From Planococcaceae bacterium UBA3370 (lineage in GTDB: Bacteria > Bacillota > Bacilli > Bacillales_A > Planococcaceae), in contig DEQI01000151.1 in the NCBI GenBank assembly GCA_002360295.1, positions 1 through 10,315 of the forward strand: 10,315 nt of DNA. The letters are read 5' to 3'. Shown one piece after another: positions 6,322 to 10,315 of this stretch. The first letter of the stretch is position 1. Each line of letters begins with the position of its first letter. A model generated the notes under the pieces. It was not told the DNA's origin, ran no database searches, and saw only the letters and a list, made by a program, of their open reading frames with translations. The position numbers and the translations under genes were made by a program.

Positions 6322-6330
6322 CTATATTAA

Positions 6331-6762
6331 TTAAATATTTAAGTGTTGTTTTATTAAGTATAAATGATGTTTGTGGAAAAGATGCTCTTCTAACTCATTA
6401 AAATCAACCCAGCGCATGGGTTCTTTTTCGATTGGTTCCGTAATTTTTTCTAATAGTTCACAAACGTATAATATTCCGATATTATGCTGAGAATCATTTG
6501 GATTTTTTTTAGAAACCCAATGTCTTTCAGCCTTTCCTATCAACTCGATAATTCGAATTTTATAACCCGTTTCCTCAATGCTCTCTCTTAACAAAGCAGA
6601 TTCAGGAGACTCACCTACATCTATACCCCCACCAACTAAAAACAAATGTCCGTTCAAATCCTCAACACATAAAAATTGTTGTTGATCATTTTGAATGACG
6701 GCATAGGCTCCAGTTCTTTTCCAATAATTTAGTTCATAATTGCGTCTGCCGAAAGTTTCCAT
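6331..6762 (-). CDS. Nudix hydrolase
   Basis: This is a cytosolic Nudix-family pyrophosphohydrolase of 143 aa, the normal size for a stand-alone domain. The Nudix box runs from Gly45 to Tyr67: Gly45, Glu51, then Arg59-Glu60 and Glu63-Glu64 with Gly66. Glu60, Glu63 and Glu64 are the expected metal ligands. The usual hydrophobic position after RE is Ser61, a small deviation. The protein begins with a strand typical of the fold (GAYAVIQNDQQQFLCVED). The substrate (nucleoside triphosphate, sugar nucleotide, etc.) cannot be read from the sequence. AGGAGGAA lies six bases upstream of the ATG at 6762. The gene is convergent with the lipoprotein gene and divergent from cymR, and its start is overlapped by a small ORF (6729-6860). 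Confidence 0.9.
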   Translation of the reverse strand: METFGRRNYELNYWKRTGAYAVIQNDQQQFLCVEDLNGHLFLVGGGIDVGESPESALLRESIEETGYKIRIIELIGKAERHWVSKKNPNDSQHNIGILYVCELLEKITEPIEKEPMRWVDFNELEEHLFHKHHLYLIKQHLNI

Positions 6763-6860
6763 GTTATTCCTCCTGATTGGAGTTTTGATAATGTAAGCAT
6801 GAATTCAGTATCCTCCAAATGATTAATCGTACTTTTCATTTCATCGAACAATGGAATCAT
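6729..6860 (-). CDS. Possible 40-43 aa leader ORF overlapping the Nudix start
   Basis: On the minus strand, AGGAG at 6865-6861 directly precedes an ATG at 6860, and an in-frame TTG at 6851 has normal nine-base spacing. The frame stays open to TAA at 6729, encoding up to 43 residues (it begins MIPLFDEMKSTIN). It ends 34 bases inside the Nudix gene in another frame and contains the Nudix ribosome binding site within its codons. Translation of it could couple to or expose the Nudix start. The peptide resembles nothing I know, and it could be a chance frame or the remnant of an older gene. Confidence 0.3.
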   Translation of the reverse strand: MIPLFDEMKSTINHLEDTEFMLTLSKLQSGGITWKLSADAIMN

Positions 6861-6873
6861 CTCCTATTAGGAA

Positions 6874-6882
6874 ATTTTACCA
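6874..6882 (-). promoter_or_regulatory. Extended -10 promoter for the Nudix transcript
   Basis: Read on the minus strand the sequence is TGGTAAAAT, a TGn-extended -10 one mismatch from consensus. The predicted transcript would start near 6867, so the AGGAG of the small ORF would be at the extreme 5' end. No clear -35 is seen. Confidence 0.4.
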
Positions 6883-7002
6883 CAAACTAAATATCCGTGT
6901 GTTTTAGTCATAAACTCACGACCTTAATTTTACATAAATCGAGCTTTGCCTTTCAAAATGTTTAAAAGATGTAATCATTTCCGAGTGGAATAAAAGGATA
7001 TA

Positions 7003-7011
7003 TGATATACT
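7003..7011 (+). promoter_or_regulatory. Extended -10 promoter of the cymR operon
   Basis: TGATATACT has the TGn extension and a -10 one mismatch from consensus, with no good -35 at 6983-6988. Transcription would begin about 7018, leaving a short leader of about 30 bases that ends in AGAGGTG before the ATG at 7050. Confidence 0.5.
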
Positions 7012-7049
7012 TGAGCATATAAATGGACTAGAACAATAGAGGTGTTATA

Positions 7050-7472
7050 ATGAAAATTTCTACAAAGGGTCGTTATGGATTAACGATTATGATTGAGTTA
7101 GCAAAGCATTACGGGGAAGGCCCGACGCCACTTCGAAAGATTGCAGCAGAAAAGGAGCTTTCAGAAGCTTATTTAGAGCAACTTGTATCACCGCTTCGTA
7201 ATGCAGGTTTAGTAAAAAGTGTGCGTGGTGCATATGGCGGTTATATGTTAGCTAACCCACCAGCGGAGATTTCTGCTGCTGACGTTATTCGTGTTCTTGA
7301 AGGTCCGATTCAACCGGTAGAAGGAATCGAAGATGAAGAAGCACCACAAAGAGAACTTTGGATGCGTATTCGAGATGCAGTGAAAAATGTATTAGACACG
7401 ACAAATCTTGAAGATTTAGCACAATATACGGAATCATCTGAGCCTGGAGAAGGCTACATGTTCTATATTTAA
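7050..7472 (+). CDS. cymR: Rrf2-family repressor of cysteine metabolism CymR
   Basis: CymR is the DNA-binding master repressor of cysteine uptake and synthesis genes in Bacillus, acting together with CysK as a sensor of cysteine status. The 140-aa product closely follows the B. subtilis protein as I recall it. It begins MKISTKGRYGLTIMIELA. A winged helix-turn-helix spans about residues 20-70 (LSEAYLEQLVSPLRNAGLV, then the wing RGAYGGY). A dimerisation helix covers about 100-125, and the end GYMFYI is conserved. It contains no cysteine, which separates it from the Fe-S cluster-binding Rrf2 proteins IscR and NsrR. AGAGGTG is five bases from the ATG. It is first in the operon with the cysteine desulfurase, whose start lies 14 bases downstream, so regulator and sulfur-mobilising enzyme are made together. 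Confidence 0.95.
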   Translation: MKISTKGRYGLTIMIELAKHYGEGPTPLRKIAAEKELSEAYLEQLVSPLRNAGLVKSVRGAYGGYMLANPPAEISAADVIRVLEGPIQPVEGIEDEEAPQRELWMRIRDAVKNVLDTTNLEDLAQYTESSEPGEGYMFYI

Positions 7473-7486
7473 GGGAGTTTTACAGA

Positions 7487-8629
7487 ATGGAAACAATTTA
7501 TCTTGATCACGCCGCGACAACACCAATGGCAAAAGACGTATTAGCAGAAATGACAGCTGCCATGGCAACGGTGTATGGCAATGCATCAAGTATCCATACA
7601 GTTGGGCGTGAAGCGAGAAAGCATTTAGATGCGGCTCGTACAATTTTGGCAAAACAAATCGGTGCTACACCTACTGAAATTATTTTAACAAGCGGTGGAA
7701 CAGAAGCAGATAATATGGCCATTTTCGGGACAGCGTATGCGCGTCAGCACGAAGGAAAGCATATTATTACAACGGAGATTGAGCATCATGCGGTCTTACA
7801 TGCTTGTGAAAAATTAGAATCTGAGGGCTTTACAGTAACGTATTTACCTGTGGATAGCACAGGTCGAATTGCTGTTCGTGATGTTGAGAAAGCATTAACA
7901 GAGGATACGATTTTAGTTACAATTATGTACGGTAATAATGAAGTCGGTACGATTCAACCAATCCAAGAAATTGGAGCGCTATTAAAAAACCACTCAGCTA
8001 CATTTCATACAGATGCAGTACAGGCATTTGGAATAGAAACGCTCAATGTAGGAGAACTTGGGGTCGATTTACTGAGTGTTTCTAGTCATAAAATTAACGG
8101 ACCAAAAGGAATTGGTTTTCTTTATGCGAAAACAGGGACAAAAGTAGATAGCCTTCTTTACGGAGGTTCACAAGAGAAAAAACGTCGTGCTGGTACAGAA
8201 AATATACCTGCAGCAATTGGTTTTGCGAAGGCTGCTGAATTGGCGACGTCAAATCGAGAGGAAAAGCGTACAAAATATGCACATTATAAAGCCCTCTTAA
8301 TCGAACAATTTGAGCTTGCGAACATTGATTTTTCTGTTAATGGACATAGTGAAGCTGTACTACCGCATGTTTTAAATGTGACGTTCCCTGGCACAGATGT
8401 CGAGTCATTTTTAATCAATTTAGATATGGCTGGTGTATGCGTTTCTAGCGGATCTGCATGTACAGCAGGTTCGATTGATCCGTCTCATGTATTAGTGTCG
8501 ATGTTTGGTAAAGAATCTCCTGTCCTTCGAAGTGCCATCCGTTTTAGCTTTGGAGAGGGCTTAACTGACGAGTTAGTAATCGAGGCAGGAAAACGTACCG
8601 CAGAAATTGTCAAACGACTAGTGAAATAA
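7487..8629 (+). CDS. yrvO: Cysteine desulfurase (NifS/IscS family, YrvO type)
   Basis: This PLP-dependent cytosolic enzyme removes sulfur from cysteine, giving alanine and an enzyme persulfide. Its 380-aa length is normal. Visible features are LDHAATTP at residues 6-13, His101 (ring-stacking) in EHHAV, Asp176 in HTDAVQ, and the PLP-binding Lys202 in SSHKINGPKG. The catalytic Cys325 lies in SSGSACTAG on the flexible loop, followed by the C-terminal small domain. The desulfurase next to mnmA in B. subtilis (YrvO) passes its sulfur to MnmA for tRNA thiolation; the same neighbourhood here supports that role rather than general Fe-S assembly. Its ribosome binding site AAGGGAG overlaps the cymR stop codon, pointing to co-translation. 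A 76-base gap with a hairpin separates it from mnmA. Confidence 0.96.
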   Translation: METIYLDHAATTPMAKDVLAEMTAAMATVYGNASSIHTVGREARKHLDAARTILAKQIGATPTEIILTSGGTEADNMAIFGTAYARQHEGKHIITTEIEHHAVLHACEKLESEGFTVTYLPVDSTGRIAVRDVEKALTEDTILVTIMYGNNEVGTIQPIQEIGALLKNHSATFHTDAVQAFGIETLNVGELGVDLLSVSSHKINGPKGIGFLYAKTGTKVDSLLYGGSQEKKRRAGTENIPAAIGFAKAAELATSNREEKRTKYAHYKALLIEQFELANIDFSVNGHSEAVLPHVLNVTFPGTDVESFLINLDMAGVCVSSGSACTAGSIDPSHVLVSMFGKESPVLRSAIRFSFGEGLTDELVIEAGKRTAEIVKRLVK

Positions 8630-8648
8630 TATATAATAGTAAATGTAA

Positions 8649-9827
<1,179 letters not shown>

Positions 9828-9843
9828 GTAGTATGACAAATTG

Positions 9844-9874
9844 GCAAAGGCTGCTCTCCCGAGTAGTCTTTTGC
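9844..9874 (+). terminator. Hairpin after mnmA, possible (partial) terminator
   Basis: GCAAAGGCTGCTC (9844-9856) pairs with GAGTAGTCTTTTGC (9861-9874) around the loop TCCC. That makes about 13 pairs with two wobbles and one bulged T. The only T-rich tract is in the 3' arm, and no T-run follows, so read-through into the TPR gene is likely. It may set relative expression of mnmA and the downstream gene. Confidence 0.5.
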
Positions 9875-9893
9875 TATGTTAGAGGAGATCTGT

Positions 9894-10315
9894 ATGACTT
9901 TTAATGAACAAGGAATTCTAGCTTTTAAAGAAAAACGATATGAGGATGCTGCACAATTTTTTACGCAAGCAATTGAAGAAGCGCCAAATGAAGCACTTGG
10001 TTATGTGAACTTTGGTAACCTATTAGCCACTTTAAATGATACAGAGCGTGCAGAACGATTCTTTCAAAAAGCTATTACCGTTGATGAAAAAGCAGCTACG
10101 GCTTATTACGGCTTAGCGAATTTATATTATAATGCAGAGCGCTATATTGAAGCCGCCAAGCTTTATCAAAAATCAATTGAATATGGTATCGAAGGAGCGG
10201 ATGCATTTTATATGCTAGCTAAATCATTCGAGCGTGATGAAAAATATAAATTGGCATTACCTTATATGCAACGCGCGGCTGAACTAGCTCCGAACGATAT
10301 TCAAATTCGTTTAGC
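9894..10315 (+). CDS. Tetratricopeptide repeat protein (YrrB-like), 3' end outside the window
   Basis: AGAGGAGA six bases upstream supports the ATG at 9894; 140 codons are present before the right edge. The product is built from tandem 34-residue TPR units at about residues 1-34, 35-68, 69-102 and 103-136. Each shows the expected small and aromatic positions (for example AFKEKRYEDAAQFF and YYGLANLYYNAERYIEAA). There is no signal peptide, so it is a cytosolic scaffold for protein-protein contacts with unknown partners. Its place after mnmA corresponds to yrrB in B. subtilis, where recD2 follows; that would predict recD2 to the right of this window. Given the hairpin at 9844-9874, it may be partly uncoupled from mnmA. 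Confidence 0.9.
   Translation, partial: MTFNEQGILAFKEKRYEDAAQFFTQAIEEAPNEALGYVNFGNLLATLNDTERAERFFQKAITVDEKAATAYYGLANLYYNAERYIEAAKLYQKSIEYGIEGADAFYMLAKSFERDEKYKLALPYMQRAAELAPNDIQIRL

Larger units (their letters stand above)
6126..6330. other. AT-rich stretch without a recognisable gene
   Basis: The interval from the lipoprotein stop to the Nudix stop is about 320 bases. Apart from the terminator at 6093-6125 and the weaker one at 6296-6321, I see no open frame with a ribosome binding site. It holds a near-repeat CAGTTAA (around 6159-6176), an inverted repeat (6207-6232) and a short tandem repeat (6256-6282). It could be remnant DNA. Confidence 0.5.

Noticed and set aside
6851..6907. 18-codon plus-strand frame starting at ATG 6851
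   Set aside because: No ribosome binding site, too short, and it overlaps the opposite-strand promoter region of the Nudix gene.
6962..7049. T-box or other riboswitch in front of the cymR operon
   Set aside because: The predicted leader is only about 30 bases, and no conserved riboswitch elements or terminator stem are present.
7507..7722. Minus-strand open frames opposite the desulfurase and mnmA (7434-7652, 7507-7722, 8094-8282, 9182-9373, 9343-9561)
   Set aside because: All lie within strongly conserved plus-strand genes, lack ribosome binding sites and show no family features.

Overview
The window reads as chromosome of a low-GC, spore-forming-type Gram-positive of the Bacillaceae/Planococcaceae, most like Lysinibacillus. 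This placement is inferred from AGGAGG-type ribosome binding sites, AT-rich intergenic DNA, and the group rarA / cymR / cysteine desulfurase / mnmA / TPR protein, which matches the Bacillus subtilis neighbourhood yrvN-cymR-yrvO-mnmA-yrrB. No rRNA, tRNA, CRISPR array or insertion sequence was found.

Region 1 (1-2096). A membrane chemoreceptor with a six-helix N-terminus runs off the left edge on the minus strand. Divergent from it are two monocistronic-looking genes of unknown function (953-1354 and about 1558-2049). Each has the same ten-base string, TTTGTCGAAT, in its promoter region. The core TGTCGAA equals the Spo0A box, so both genes are candidates for control by the sporulation/transition-state regulator. 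A clear intrinsic terminator closes the second gene.

Region 2 (2097-4023). A plus-strand operon starts immediately after that terminator from an extended -10 promoter. It encodes a histidine phosphatase, a HAD phosphatase and a GNAT acetyltransferase. The acetyltransferase is interrupted by two compensating homopolymer indels. A GC-rich hairpin separates it from the convergent rarA gene.

Region 3 (4032-7049). rarA (minus) encodes the replication-fork/recombination AAA+ ATPase. Between it and cymR lies an AT-rich stretch with accessory content: a small Lys/Asn/Gln/Glu-rich lipoprotein (plus), about 320 bp without a recognisable gene, and a Nudix hydrolase (minus). A possible 40-43 codon leader ORF overlaps the start of the Nudix gene.

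Region 4 (7050-10315). This is the conserved sulfur/tRNA-thiolation operon. It encodes the cysteine-metabolism repressor CymR, the cysteine desulfurase (YrvO-type) that supplies sulfur, the tRNA 2-thiouridylase MnmA that uses it, and a TPR protein cut by the right edge. Hairpins sit in the two longer intergenic gaps of this operon.

No wholly new multi-gene system is evident. The most worthwhile leads are the paired 0A-box-like sites in front of two unknown genes, the possible leader ORF of the Nudix gene, and the double-frameshifted acetyltransferase.
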